Source: Palsa-1033 sp963735455
GTDB taxonomy: Bacteria > Chloroflexota > Limnocylindria > Limnocylindrales > CSP1-4
Assembly (NCBI GenBank): GCA_963735455.1
Contig: CAVTKZ010000002.1
Location: 930,001-994,000 of the forward strand
Reading direction: 5' to 3'
DNA length: 64,000 bases
Shown: piece after piece, positions 8,885 to 19,184 of the stretch
Position numbering within the stretch: position 1 is the first letter of the stretch
Layout of the letters: every line of letters begins with the position of its first letter
Made by a program: the position numbers and the translations under genes
The notes under the pieces: generated by a model
Databases searched by the model: none
The model's input: the letters and a program-made list of their open reading frames with translations, nothing else
Told to the model about the DNA's origin: nothing

Positions 8885-9823
8885 CGAGGCCCGTGAGCGC
8901 TTCCTCGACGGGCTGACCGCCCGCGATGCCTCAACCCATACCCGGCGGGCGTACGCCACGGTCGTCGGCGCCTACCTGGCCTGGCTCGACGCACGGGGAA
9001 TCGACTGGCGGCGGCCGGCGCGGGCCGACCTGCGCTCGTACCTCGGCCCACCTCGGCGATGGCGTCGCCCGGACGTCGGTCGGCCAGCGTCTGGCCGCCT
9101 TGCGCTCGTTCTACCGCTTCACGACCCGCAGCGGCTGGACCGACGGTGACCCGTGGGGCGCGATCGCCACCCCCCGGATGCCCCGCCGCCTGCCGCGCGT
9201 CCTCGAGGTCGAGGAGGTCGAGCGGCTCCTGGCCGCGATCGACCGGCCCCTCGTGGACGCCGGCCCGGCGCGGCGCGGGCTCCTGGTTGCGCTGGCCCTC
9301 CGCGATCGGGCGATCGTCGAGACGGCCTACGCCGCCGGCCTCCGGATCAGCGAGCTGGCCGCGGCCCGCCTCGGCGCGGTCGACCTCCGGCGGGGGGAGA
9401 TCCGGGTCCTGGGCAAGGGCCGCAAGGAGCGCATCGGCCTGCTCGGCCGGCCCGCCCGGGCGGCATTGGCCGGCCTACTTGGCCGATGGCCGGCCGGTCC
9501 TCGCGGCCCGCGCCGATCCCGCGCTGACGGCCGGCCCGGAGGTCTTCCTGAACCACCGCGGGCGGCCGCTCGGCGTCCGCGGCCTGCGCCTCCGCCTCGA
9601 TGGCCTGCGGGCCCGGGCCGGCCTGCCACTCGGGGTCTCGCCGCACACCCTCCGCCATAGCTTTGCCACCCACCTCCTCGACGGCGGGGCCGACCTGCGG
9701 GTCGTCCAGGAGCTGCTCGGCCACGAGAGCCTGGCCACGACCCAGGTCTACACCCACGTCTCGCCGGCGCGCCTGCGGGCCGCCTACGAGGCAGCCCACC
9801 CGCGCGCCCGCCAGGCCCACTGA
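8874..9823 (+). CDS. xerC: Tyrosine recombinase XerC-like (two frame breaks)
   Basis: With XerD it would resolve chromosome dimers at dif. The GTG at 8874 (overlapping the topA end by 11 bases) begins the core-binding domain: RFLDGLTARDASTHTRRAYATVV. The frame advances by one base near 9041-9050 (LRSYL to AHLGDGVARTSVGQRLAALRSFYRF) and again near 9466-9475 (RAALA to AYLADGRPVLAAR). The catalytic set is present: Arg in AAGLRISELAAARLG, Lys in GKGRKER, HTLRHSFATHLL (His, Arg), LGHESLATTQVYTH (His, Tyr). topA-xerC adjacency is seen in many Gram-positive-type genomes. Both breaks restore full similarity when one base is skipped, so errors are more likely than decay. Confidence 0.88.
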
Positions 9824-9833
9824 CCCGCCGCGG

Positions 9834-11410
9834 ATGACGGCAGCGCGGGGCATTGCCCGGGCCGGGCTGATCGTGACCAGCGCGTTCCTCGTCTCGCGGA
9901 TCCTCGGCTCGGTCCGCCTGATCGTGATCGGGGCGACATTCGGCGCCGGCCCCGACCTCGACGCCTTCCTGGCCGCCTTCCGGATCCCCGACTTCATCTT
10001 CCAGCTGGTGGCGGCCGGGGCCCTGAGCTCGGCCCTCATCCCGGTCGTGGCCGGCCTGCTGGCCACCGGCCAGGAGGTGCGCGCCTGGCGAGTCGCCTCG
10101 ACCGTGGCGACCCTGATGCTGGCCGCCCTGCTGGTCCTGGCCGTGATCGTGGCGATCGCCGCGCCGGTCCTCGTGCCGGTGATCACGGCCCACTTCAGCC
10201 CGGACCAGATCCAGCGCACGATCGAGCTGACCCGGGTGATGCTCCTCAGTCCGATCCTGCTCGCCGGGGGCGCCCTGGCAACGAGCCTGCTCAACGCCCG
10301 GGGACGCTTCGCCGCCTCGGCGGTCGCCCCGATCGTGTACAACGTCGCGATCATCCTGGCGGCGGTCTTCCTGGCGCCCTGGCTCGGAATCGTCGGGCTG
10401 GCGATCGGGGTCGTGCTCGGTGCCGCCGGCCACCTGGGAATCCAGCTGCTGCCCCTGCGGGCCGACCGGCTTCCGGTTCAGCCCGAACACGGACCTGTCC
10501 GACAGCGATGCTCGCCAGGCGCTCTTGCTGATGGCCCCCCGCGCCGTCGGGCTGGCCGCCAGCCAGCTCACCTTCCTCGTGGCGACGTCGGTCTCGACCG
10601 GCCTCGGGGTCGGGGCGGTGACCGCCTTCACCTTCGCCTTCTCGGTCTTCCAGCTGCCGATCGGGGTGATCGGCATCCCGCTCGGCGTGGTGACCCTGCC
10701 GGCCCTCTCGCGCGAGCTGGCCCTGGGCGAGATCGAGCGCTACCTGGCCCTGATCCGGCAGGCGCTCCGGCTGATCATCTTCGTGATGGTCCCGCTGACC
10801 GGGCTGGCGATCATCGCCCGGGGCGAGGTCGTCCGGATCCTGTTCGGCTACGGCCGGATGGACGACGCCTCGATCGAGCGCACGACGACCACCCTGCTGT
10901 GGCTGCTCCTGGCGATCACCTCCGAGTCGATGATCGCGATCCTGGCCCGGGCCTTCTACGCCGGCCGCGACACACGCACGCCGGTGATCGCCGCGATCAT
11001 CGCGGTCGCCATCAATGTCAGCCTGTCGGTGATCCTGGCCGGACCGCTCGGCCTGGCCGGGATCGGCCTGGCGATCACGATCGGCTCGTGGGTGGAGGCG
11101 GCCGTCCTGCTGGCGATCCTGGGCTACCGGATGCCCGACCTTCCGACCGGAGGGCCTGCTCCGGGCCGGGGCCCTGGCGACCGTCGTCGGACTGCTGGCG
11201 ACGGGTGCCGCCTTCGCGGTCGTGCAAGGCTTCATGGGCCTGGCCGGGAGCGGCTCGGGCAAGGTCGAGCTGGTCCTCGAGCTGGGCCTGACGGCCGTGG
11301 TCGGCGGCGCCGTCTACGCCGGCATCGCCTACCTGCTCAAGGTCCCGGAGCTGGCCACGATCGTTGGCCTGGCGATGAGCCTCGTTCGCCGCCGTACGAT
11401 CTCGGCATGA
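9834..11410 (+). CDS. murJ: Lipid II flippase MurJ (two frame breaks)
   Basis: Predicted MOP-superfamily membrane protein that moves lipid II across the membrane for peptidoglycan synthesis. The N-terminal hallmark is SAFLVSRILGSVRLIVIGATFG with GPDLDAFLAAFRIPDF. At least twelve hydrophobic helices follow. The frame advances by one base near 10458-10467 (LPLR to TGFRFSPNTDLSDSDARQALLLMAPRA) and again near 11137-11152, then ends LLKVPELATIVGLAMSLVRRRTISA. It is followed, with ATGA overlap, by two FemAB-type transferases and murE, so this is a cell-wall precursor operon. Confidence 0.88.
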
Positions 11411-12514
11411 GGTTTGCGGAGGCCGAGCAGCGAGCAGCTCGCCGATTGGGACCAGCACACGGTCGCTCTGCCCGGGGGCAACGTCTACCAGTCGCGGGAG
11501 TGGGCCGAGCAGCGCTCGCGGCTGGGCTGGCGACCGCGCTTCCTGGTCGCCGACGATGGCTACCGCCTGCTCGCCCTCGAACGCCCCTGGCGGGTCGGGC
11601 CGGGCTCAGGCGCCTACCTGTCGCGCGGGCCGATCTCGGCCGGCGAGCCGCCGGCCCGGACGGCGGAGCGTCTCCTGGCCGCGGCTGACTGGCTGGTCGG
11701 GAAGGGCGTCGACGTCGATCGCCGCGGATGCCGAGATCCCGGCTGGGACCGACTACGGCCGGATCATCGAGGCCAATGGATTTCGGCCGATCGAGGAGGT
11801 CCAGCCATCCCGCCATCGGCTGGCGCTGGCCCTCGAGCCAGGCGTGACCGAAGCGACCTACTTCGGTGGCCTGTCCGAGACGACCCGCCAGCTGGTCCGC
11901 CAGGCCGAGAAGGCCGGCCTGCGCGTCGTCCGCTGGGACGGCCGGCCCCGGCCCGCCTCAGAGGACCCGAGCAGGGATTCGAGGCGCCGCCGCCGGCGGC
12001 CAGCCTGCCCGTGGCCCTCGACCGGTTCTTCGACCTGGTCGAGGCCGCGGCGAACCGTCGCCATTTCGGCCTCGGCTCGCGGGCCGGCTTCATCGACTGG
12101 TCGCTGGCCGGCCTGGCCGCCGGCCTGGTGATCCTGCTCGAGGTCCGGACGGCCGACGACGAGCTGGTCGGGGCCGCGACCTTCTATCGCCATGGCGGCC
12201 GCCTGACCTACTCCCTGTCAGGCGACCGGGCCGATCTCCGCCGGACGTACCCGGGCGTCTCGCGCCTCCTGCTGTGGCGGGCGATCCAGCTGGCGATCCG
12301 GGAGGGGCTGATCGAGTTCGACTTCGCCGGCGTCGACGTCCGGGGCGCCCGCCGCGAGCCTCGTCCGGGCGAGGAGATGCGCGGCCTGTACGACTTCAAG
12401 CGCTCGTTCGGGGCGACCTGGGTCGAGCTGACCGGCAACCACGAGCGGGTCGCCCGGGCGTGGCGCTACGGCCTCGGCCGGCTGACCGGCCGCCTGCTCG
12501 GCATGGGCCGATGA
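11407..12514 (+). CDS. FemAB/FemX-family peptidoglycan-bridge aminoacyltransferase, first copy (three frame breaks)
   Basis: Enzymes of this family add amino acids from aminoacyl-tRNA to the lipid II side chain. The ATG at 11407 overlaps the murJ stop. Joining frames near 11420-11430, 11708-11722 and 11945-11972 gives a continuous GNAT-fold protein: EQLADWDQHTVALPGGNVYQ and SREWAEQRSRLGWRPRFLVA, the lipid-II-side motif IIEANGFRPIEEVQPSRH, a second lobe ALDRFFDLVEAAANRRHFGL, then VGAATFYRHGGRLTYSLSGD and YDFKRSFGATWVELTG. The first two breaks are +1, the third is -1 (or +2). Tandem FemAB genes next to murJ and murE suggest a branched or bridged stem peptide (inference). Which amino acid is added cannot be read from the sequence. 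Confidence 0.8.
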
Positions 12515-13606
12515 ACGGCCCGGCTGAACCGGAGGCGCGGGCACTGCGGCGGCGACGGCGATCGAGGTCGATGCCGCCTGGGACGCATTCGTCGAGGCCA
12601 ATCCGCGGGCGAGCTACCTCCAGCTGAGCGGCTGGGCGGGGACCAAGGCGGCCAATGGCTGGCGGCCATGGACCGTCGATTGCGAGGCCCCGAGCGGGCG
12701 GGTCGGTGCCCGGATCCTGCTCCGGCGGCCGCGCGGGATGCCCTGGACCTTCGGCTACGCGCCGCGCGGACCGATCGCCGCCAGCTGGGACCCGGCCAGC
12801 CTGTCCGCGTTCACCGAGCGCCGTGCGCTCGGCGGCCCCGGCTGGCCGAACGCGATCTCGCACCTCCGGATCGATCCCGGAGATCGAGCTCGACGGACCG
12901 CTCGACCCGGAAGGCAGCACCCAGCGCACGCTGGCCGAGCCCTCGGCTGGCGGCCGGCGCCCGAGATCCAGCCGAGCGGTCACCCGGGTGGTCGACCTGG
13001 CCGCCGACGAGGCGACCCTGTGGTCGGACCTGCGCGCGAAGTGGCGCCAGTACGTCAATCGCGCCCGGTCGGGCGGCGTGACGGTCGTCGAGCGGGGCGG
13101 CGCCGACCTGCCGGCCTTCCACGCGATCATGGCCGAGACGTCGGCCCGGACGGGGACCCCGATCCGGACCGAGGGCTCGTACCGGGCGATCTGGGACGCC
13201 TTCGGGCCGGCGGGCCGGGCGCGCCTGCTGTTCGCGCTCGGGCCGGACGGAGCCCCACAGGCCGTCCTGTTCCTGCTCAGGGCCGGCAGCCGGATCGTCG
13301 AGCCGTATGGCGGGATGACCACCGCCGGGGCGACCTCGCGGGCCAACTACCTGCTCAAGTGGGAGGCGATCCGTTCATCACGAGCCGCGGGCGGCTCCGT
13401 CTACGACATGTGGGGCCTGGTCCATCCCGGAATCCGCCAGTTCAAGGAGGGCTTCGGCGGTCGCGAGGTCCGCCTGATCGGCGGCTTCGACCTCGACCTG
13501 CGGCCGCTCGGCGCCGGCCTGTACCGACTGGCCGAGCGCCAGCGCGGGCCCCGCCGGGCGAGCGGGCGACCCGGGCCTGGCGGGCGCCCGGAGCGAGCCC
13601 GAATGA
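12511..13606 (+). CDS. FemAB/FemX-family peptidoglycan-bridge aminoacyltransferase, second copy (several frame breaks)
   Basis: Starts ATGA-overlapped with the first copy. The core reads AIEVDAAWDAFVEANPRASY, LQLSGWAGTKAANGWRPW, then ARILLRRPRGMPWTFGYAPRG, a family hallmark, then LRAKWRQYVNRARSGGVTV, GTPIRTEGSYRAIWDAFGP, PYGGMTTAGATSRANYLLKW and YDMWGLVHPG. Frame changes are needed near 12545-12560 (-1), 12874-12882 (+1), 12933-12945 (-1), 12975-12980 (+1) and in the last 60 bases (13550-13575, +1) to reach the stop at 13604-13606. As written the frame runs on into murE, which I take as an artefact. Its role is the same as that of the first copy, perhaps adding a different residue of the bridge. 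Confidence 0.75.
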
Positions 13607-15240
13607 CGATCGCCGAGCGCCTCGCCCGGGTCGATGCGGCGCGCCGGCCACGGCCGCTGGCCGCGCTTGTCGAGCGCCTGGCCCGTGCCGGCCGGCTGCG
13701 GGCGCCCGCTCCGCCGACGGCCGGCCGATCGACCCGGCCGCCCTCGGCCCGCAGCTCGTCGGCCGGACTGACGGCCGACTCGCGGACGGTCGTGCCCGGC
13801 GCCCTGTTCGTGGCCGTGCCCGGTGACCATGTCGACGGCCACGAGTTTGCGGTCCGGGCCGCGGCTGCCGGGGCCGTCGCCGCGATCGTCGAGCATCCGC
13901 TCGGCGGGCTGCCGATCATCCAGCTCGTCGTCGATCGGAGCCGGGCCGCCCTGGCCGAGGCCGCCGGCTGGTGGTACGGCGATCCGAGCCGCGAGCTGGG
14001 GATCGTCGGGATCACCGGCACGGACGGCAAGACGACGACCTCGTTCCTGGCCGCCGCGGCGCTCGCCGCCGCCGGCCCGCGGGCCGGCCTGGTCGGCACG
14101 GTCGAGCTGCGGATCGGGGGCCAGGCCGAGCCGACCCCCGAGCACCAGACGACGCCCGAGGCGCCCGAGCTCCAGCGCCTGCTCCGGGCGATGGCCGAGG
14201 GCGGCGATGCCGCGGCGATCGTCGAGACGACGTCCCACGGCCTGGCCCTCGAGCGGGTCGCCGGGGTCGCCTACGACGCCGCGATCCTGACCAACCTGAC
14301 CCACGAGCACCTCGAGCTGCACGGCACGTTCGAGGCGTATCGGGCGGCCAAGCTCAGCCTCTTCGAGCGATTGGCGGCGCGCGGGCCGGCCAAGACGGGG
14401 GCCGGCGGCCGGCGCTGGCCTGGCCGCGACTGGCCGTGGTCAACCGGGACGACCCGTCGGCCGACCTGTTCATCGCCGTCGCCCGCGAAGCCGGAGCCAC
14501 GGTCCTGACCTACGGCGCCCAGCCGGGGGCCGACGTCCAGGCTGACCGAATCGAGGAGGACGCCCACCGCCTGTCGGTGGCCTACCAGGCACCGAGCGGG
14601 GCGGCTCGCCTCGACCTGCGCCTGGCCGGCCGGTTCAACGTGCACAACGCGCTGGCGGTGGTGGCCCTGGGCGAAGGCCTCGGGCTCGACCCGGCCGCTT
14701 GTCCGGGCGGGCATCGAAGGCCTGCCCGGCGTGCCCGGCCGGATGGAGCGGATCGAGCAGGGCCAGCCCTTCAGCGTGATCGTCGACTACGCCCACACCC
14801 CAGCGTCGCTCGAGACGGTCCTCGACCTGCTCGCCCCGCTCGCGGCGGCGGGCGGCGGGGGGCTGGTCGCGGTCTTCGGCTCGGCCGGCGAGCGGGACCG
14901 GGCGAAGCGGCCGATGATGGGCCGGATCGCCGCCCAGCGCTGCCGCCTGGTGGTGCTCACCGACGAGGATCCCCGGGGCGAGGATCGGCTGGCGATCCTC
15001 GAGGAGATCGGCCGCGGCGCCGAGGCTGCCGGCAAGCGCCGCGAGCGGGACCTGCTCCTGATCGCCGATCGGCGCACCGCGATCGCGGCCGCCCTCGAGC
15101 AGGCCCGCCCGGGCGACGTGGTCCTGTTCGCCGGCAAGGGCCACGAGCGCTCGATCATCGGCCCCGACGGCCCGCGCCCCTGGAACGAGCGAGCCGAGGT
15201 CGAAGCCGCCCTGGCCGCCCTCGGCTACGCCGCCGACTGA
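13603..15240 (+). CDS. murE: UDP-MurNAc-tripeptide synthetase MurE (two frame breaks)
   Basis: ATP-dependent ligase that adds the third amino acid (usually meso-diaminopimelate or lysine) to UDP-MurNAc-dipeptide in the cytoplasm. The ATG at 13603 begins MTIAERLARVDAARRP. Domain 1 has LTADSRTVVPGALFVAVPG, and the P-loop is GITGTDGKTTTSF near residue 135. EHQTTPE and THEHLELHGTFEAY follow. After a -1 break near 14398-14412 the frame continues LAVVNRDDPSADLF and AGRFNVHNALAVVALG. After a +1 break near 14693-14701 it reads GVPGRMERIEQGQPFSVIVD, VFGSAGERDRAKRP and FAGKGHER. The usual DNPR or DNPA signature at the amino-acid site is replaced by DEDPRGED (near residue 463). This keeps the D-P-R order found in Dap-adding enzymes, so Dap is the likelier substrate. 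Confidence 0.87.
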
Positions 15241-15271
15241 GCCGCGGAGCGGGGCGCTGCACGGCCGCTGC

Positions 15272-15277
15272 TATTCT
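15272..15277 (+). promoter_or_regulatory. Predicted -10 box of rel
   Basis: TATTCT ends 8 bases before the ATG at 15286. GAGG at 15279-15282 is too close to the ATG to be an ideal ribosome site. Confidence 0.5.
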
Positions 15278-15285
15278 TGAGGCAG

Positions 15286-17790
15286 ATGACGATCGAACCC
15301 ATCCCAAGCACGAAACGGGGGAGCCGCCGGCCGCCGGCGAGCTCCGCGGCGCCCGCGAGCGGCGTGACGGCGCCCAAGGCGAAGAACAGCCTGCTGCCCT
15401 CTTCCCCGACCCACGCTGTGGCCAGGGCTCGTCCTGCCGTTCCGGCTCACGCCGGGGCAAAGCACGCCGCGCGGCCCGCCGCGCCGGTTCGGGCTTCGGC
15501 CAAACCGGCCGTGGGCACTCCCGTCGCCCCCTCGAAGGCGCCGGTCAAGGCCGCCCCCGTTCGGGCCGACACCAGGACGCAGGCGCCGCCCGAGCCAACC
15601 CCCGCCGAGGCGACCCCGATCCGAAAGGCACGCGGCCCGGCCGTTGTCGACCCGATCGAGACCCTCCGCGCCCACCTCCTGGCAACCGTCAAGGGCCACT
15701 ACCCGCAGGCCGACCTGGCCGGTGTCAACCAGGCCTTCGACCTCGCCGTCGAGGCCCACACCGGCCAGACCCGGGCCTCGGGCGAGGCCTACGTCATCCA
15801 CCCGATCGCCAGCGCCCAGACCGTGGCCGACCTGGGCATCGACCCGATCGCGGTCCAGGCCGCGCTCCTCCACGACGTGCCCGAGGACACCGAGTACAGC
15901 CTGACCGACGTCGAGGACCGCTTCGGGCCGGAGGTCGCCCGGCTGGTCGATGGCGTGACCAAGCTGTCGAAGTTCAGCACCCATTCCCACGAGGAGCAGC
16001 AGGCCGAGAACATCCGCAAGATGTTCCTGGCGATGGCCGAGGACATCCGGGTCGTCCTGATCAAGCTCGCCGACCGGCTCCACAACATGCGCACCCTGGC
16101 CGCCCTGCCGGTGGAGAAGCAGACCCGGATCGCCCGTCAGACGATGGAGATCTACGCCCCGCTCGCCGAGCGGCTCGGGATCTGGCAGATGAAGTGGGAG
16201 CTCGAGGACCTCGCCTTCAAGACCCTCGAGCCGGAGCGCTACCGCGAGCTGGCCCGCCTGCTCGACACCCGCCGCCAGGGCCGCGAGGCGTTCATCGAGC
16301 AGGCGATCGAGGAGCTCCGCCCGGCCCTCCTGGCGGCCGGCATCAAGGCCGACATCCAGGGCCGGCCCAAGCACCTGACCAGCATCTGGAAAAAGATGGA
16401 GCGCAAGGGCGCCGAGTTCGAAGAGATCTACGACGTCTACGCGATCCGCTGCCTGGTCGATGAGGTCAAGGACTGCTACGCCGCGCTGGGCATCGCCCAC
16501 TCGCTCTGGCGGCCGATCCCGGGGCAGTTCGACGACTACATCGCGATGCCCAAGAACAACCTCTACCAGAGCCTCCACACGGCGGTCCTGGCGATGGATG
16601 GCAAGCCGCTCGAGATCCAGATCCGGACCCACCAGATGCACCAGGTCTCGGAGGTCGGGATCGCCGCCCACTGGCGCTACAAGGAAGGCTCCAAGGTCGA
16701 CCGAGAGTACGACGCCAAGCTGGCCTGGCTGCGCCAGCTGATGGACTGGCAGCGCGACGTCGCCGACGCGACCGAGTTCGTCGAGGGAATCAAGCTCGAC
16801 ATCTTCCAGGACCAGGTCTTCGTGTTCACCCCCAAGGGCGACGTCAAGGACCTGCCGGCCGGCTCGACCCCGCTCGATTTCGCCTACCGGATCCACACCG
16901 ATGTCGGCCACCGCTGCATCGGGGCCAAGGTCAACAACCGGCTGGTGCCGCTCGACTACCGGCTCCACAACGGCGACATCGTCGAGATCGTCACGACCAA
17001 GGGCGCCCACGGCCCGTCGCGCGACTGGCTCAACGTTGTCCGGACGAGCCACGCCCGGGAGAAGATCCGGGCCTGGTTCAAGCGCCAGGAGCGCGACGAG
17101 AACATCAGCCACGGCCGGGAATCGCTCGAGCGCGAGCTGCGTCGGCTGGCCCGCAAGTCGATCCAGTCGGTCGGCCTGGAGCGGATCGCCGAGGTGGCCC
17201 GCTCGTACAACCACGACAACCTCGACGACTTCTACGCCGCGATCGGCTATGGCGCGGTCGGCGCCCAGCAGGTGGTCATGCGCCTGGGCGTGGTCGACGA
17301 TGCCGAGCTGGCCCTGCCGACCGTCGCGCCGACCCAGCCCCAGCGCACCGGCGGCGTCCGGGTCAAGGGCGTCGGCGACCTGCTGATCCGCTTCGGCAAG
17401 TGCTGCCACCCGATCCCGGGCGATCCGATCGTCGGCTTCATCACCCGGGGCAAGGGCGTCACCGTCCACCTCCAGTCGTGCCCGACGGTGATGAACGAAC
17501 GCGAGGTCGGCCGGATGATCGAGGTCGAGTGGGAGGCCGCGGCCACCACGACCTACCCGATCGCGATCCGGGTCGAGGCCTACGACCGGACCGGCCTGCT
17601 CAACGACATCACCCAGGTCGTGGCCGAGCACAAGGTCAACATCCTGGCCGCCGCGGTGCGGGTCCTGCCCGACCACATCGCGGTCGTCACCGCCACCCTC
17701 CAGGTCGCGACCGTCAGCCAGCTGGCCAAGGTGATGAGCCGGATCGAGGGCCTCAAGGACGTGATCTCGGTCCAGCGCGATCTCGGCTGA
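15286..17790 (+). CDS. rel: Bifunctional (p)ppGpp synthetase/hydrolase with long N-terminal extension
   Basis: 834 residues, controlling the stringent response. An Ala/Pro/Lys/Arg-rich, apparently disordered extension fills residues 1-120. The HD hydrolase domain follows (AYVIHPIASAQTVADLGID, HDVPEDT near 196, DGVTKLSK). The synthetase domain has GRPKHLTSIWKKMERKG (near 359), YDVYAIRCLVD and PKNNLYQSLHT. The TGS domain is at about 505-565 (VFVFTPKGDVKDLPAGSTPLDFA), then a helical and zinc-finger-like region with KCCHPIPGD, and the ACT domain is at about 750-834 (AYDRTGLLNDITQVVAEHKVNI). Both catalytic motif sets look intact. A TTG nine bases upstream is a possible start; the ATG is preferred because TATTCT lies 8 bases before it. 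The gene is intact although it sits in the region with many frame breaks. Confidence 0.93.
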   Translation: MTIEPIPSTKRGSRRPPASSAAPASGVTAPKAKNSLLPSSPTHAVARARPAVPAHAGAKHAARPAAPVRASAKPAVGTPVAPSKAPVKAAPVRADTRTQAPPEPTPAEATPIRKARGPAVVDPIETLRAHLLATVKGHYPQADLAGVNQAFDLAVEAHTGQTRASGEAYVIHPIASAQTVADLGIDPIAVQAALLHDVPEDTEYSLTDVEDRFGPEVARLVDGVTKLSKFSTHSHEEQQAENIRKMFLAMAEDIRVVLIKLADRLHNMRTLAALPVEKQTRIARQTMEIYAPLAERLGIWQMKWELEDLAFKTLEPERYRELARLLDTRRQGREAFIEQAIEELRPALLAAGIKADIQGRPKHLTSIWKKMERKGAEFEEIYDVYAIRCLVDEVKDCYAALGIAHSLWRPIPGQFDDYIAMPKNNLYQSLHTAVLAMDGKPLEIQIRTHQMHQVSEVGIAAHWRYKEGSKVDREYDAKLAWLRQLMDWQRDVADATEFVEGIKLDIFQDQVFVFTPKGDVKDLPAGSTPLDFAYRIHTDVGHRCIGAKVNNRLVPLDYRLHNGDIVEIVTTKGAHGPSRDWLNVVRTSHAREKIRAWFKRQERDENISHGRESLERELRRLARKSIQSVGLERIAEVARSYNHDNLDDFYAAIGYGAVGAQQVVMRLGVVDDAELALPTVAPTQPQRTGGVRVKGVGDLLIRFGKCCHPIPGDPIVGFITRGKGVTVHLQSCPTVMNEREVGRMIEVEWEAAATTTYPIAIRVEAYDRTGLLNDITQVVAEHKVNILAAAVRVLPDHIAVVTATLQVATVSQLAKVMSRIEGLKDVISVQRDLG

Positions 17791-17804
17791 TCGCGGCCGC
17801 TCGC

Positions 17805-17810
17805 TAGACT
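17805..17810 (+). promoter_or_regulatory. Predicted -10 box of hisS
   Basis: TAGACT ends 7 bases before the ATG at 17818, consistent with a leaderless mRNA. Confidence 0.55.
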
Positions 17811-17817
17811 TCCGGCC

Positions 17818-19126
17818 ATGCCCACCTTCCGCGCCCCGCGCGGCACCCGCGACCTGCTGCCCGACGAACGGGCCGCCTTCCGGCGCCTCGAGTCGATCGC
17901 CGCCGACCTCGCCCGGCGCTACGGCTACCGCGAGATCGAGACGCCGATGTTCGAGGACGCGGCCGTCTTCGAGCGGGGCGTCGGGACGGCCACCGACGTC
18001 GTCGAGAAGGAGCTCTTCCGGATCGCCCGGCGGACCGAGGAGGGCGAGTCGTGGGCCCTCCGGCCGGAACCTACGGCAGGCATCGTCCGGGCCTACGTCG
18101 AGCACGGGATGCAGACCTGGCCCCAGCCGGTGAAGCTGACGATGACCGGCCCGATGTTCCGCCACGACCGGCCCCAGGCCGGCCGCTTCCGCCAGTTCTG
18201 GCAGTTCGACATCGAGGCGATCGGCGATCCGGGCCCGGCGATCGACGCCGAGATCATCGAGCTCGGCCGGACGCTTCTACCGGCTGGCCGGCCTGGCCGA
18301 CGTCGAGGTCCTCCTCAACTCGATCGGGGACGCGGCCTGCCGGCCGGCCTACATCGCGGCCCTGACGGCCTACTACCAGCCCCATGCCGAGCGCCTGCCG
18401 GCGCTCGAGCGCGACCGCCTCAGGCGCAACCCGCTGCGCCTGCTCGACTCGAAGGATCCGGCGATGGCCGAGCTGAACGCGGCTGCCCCGCGGATCACCG
18501 ACCAGCTCTGCCCGGCCTGTGCGGCCCACTTCGCTGCGGTCCGCGAGCACCTCGATGCCCTCGGGATCGGCTATCGCCTTGAGCCCGGCCTGGTCCGCGG
18601 CCTGGATTACTACACCCGGACGGCGTTCGAGTTCTTCATCGCCGGCCGCGAAGGCGGCCAGCAGGCGCTCGGCGGCGGCGGCCGCTATGACGGCCTGGTC
18701 GAGCTGCTCGGTGGCCGGCCGACGCCCGGAATCGGCCTGGGCCTGGGGCTCGACCGGGTCGTCCTCGCCCTCCAGGCCGAAGGCTCGGCCCGGCCGGCCG
18801 ACGGCAGCGAGGCGGCCCCCGTGGCGGTCGTGGTCGGGGCCGATCCTGGGGCGACCGCGATCCGGCTCAAGGTGGCGACCGACCTGCGCGCGGCGGGGAT
18901 TGCCGCGCGGGCCGACCTGGGCCGGCGCAAGCTGGGCAAGCAGGTCGAGTCCGCGGCCAAGGATCGGGCCCACTTCGTGGTGATCATCGGCGACGAGCTG
19001 GCCGACGGGAACGTCCAGCTCAAGGACCTCGAGGCCGGCTCGCAGCAGCTGGTGGCCCTCGACGACCTCGCCCGCAAGCTGGTCAGTGGCGATCGGACCC
19101 ATCGCCATGGCGGCGCTGACCTCTGA
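17818..19126 (+). CDS. hisS: Histidine-tRNA ligase (one frame break)
   Basis: Class II aminoacyl-tRNA synthetase. Motif 1 region: FRAPRGTRDLLPDERAAFRRLE. Motif 2: RPEPTAGIVRAYVEHGM and GPMFRHDRPQAGRFRQFWQFD. The frame advances by one base at about 18263-18272 (ELGR to RFYRLAGLADVEV). After it come YRLEPGLVRGLDYYTRTAFEF, which includes the histidine-specific LVRGLDYY motif, GGGGRYDGLVELLGG and motif 3 GIGLGLGLDRVVLAL. The C-terminal anticodon-binding domain is VAVVVGADPGATAIRLKVAT, then ARADLGRRKLGKQVESAAK. It lies just before aspS, a common hisS-aspS pairing. The frame break is probably a sequence error since the gene is essential. Confidence 0.92.
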
Positions 19127-19147
19127 GCCGAGGGACCAGCCGGCGCC

Positions 19148-19175
19148 TTGATCGGGACGCCGGACCGACTACGAT
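19148..19175 (+). promoter_or_regulatory. Predicted promoter of aspS
   Basis: TTGATC at 19148-19153, 16-base spacer, TACGAT at 19170-19175, then 9 bases to the ATG at 19185. Confidence 0.55.
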
Positions 19176-19184
19176 ACGGCGGCC

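Noticed and set aside
8874..9823. Integrase of a mobile element (also the gene at 45219)
   Set aside because: Both recombinases match XerC/XerD in length and motifs and lie among housekeeping genes, with no attachment site or mobile cargo.
12655..14508. A FemAB-MurE fusion protein
   Set aside because: The frame runs through only because of an apparent indel near 13.56 kb. A stop with ATGA overlap exists in the neighbouring frame at 13604-13606 and MurE has its own ATG.
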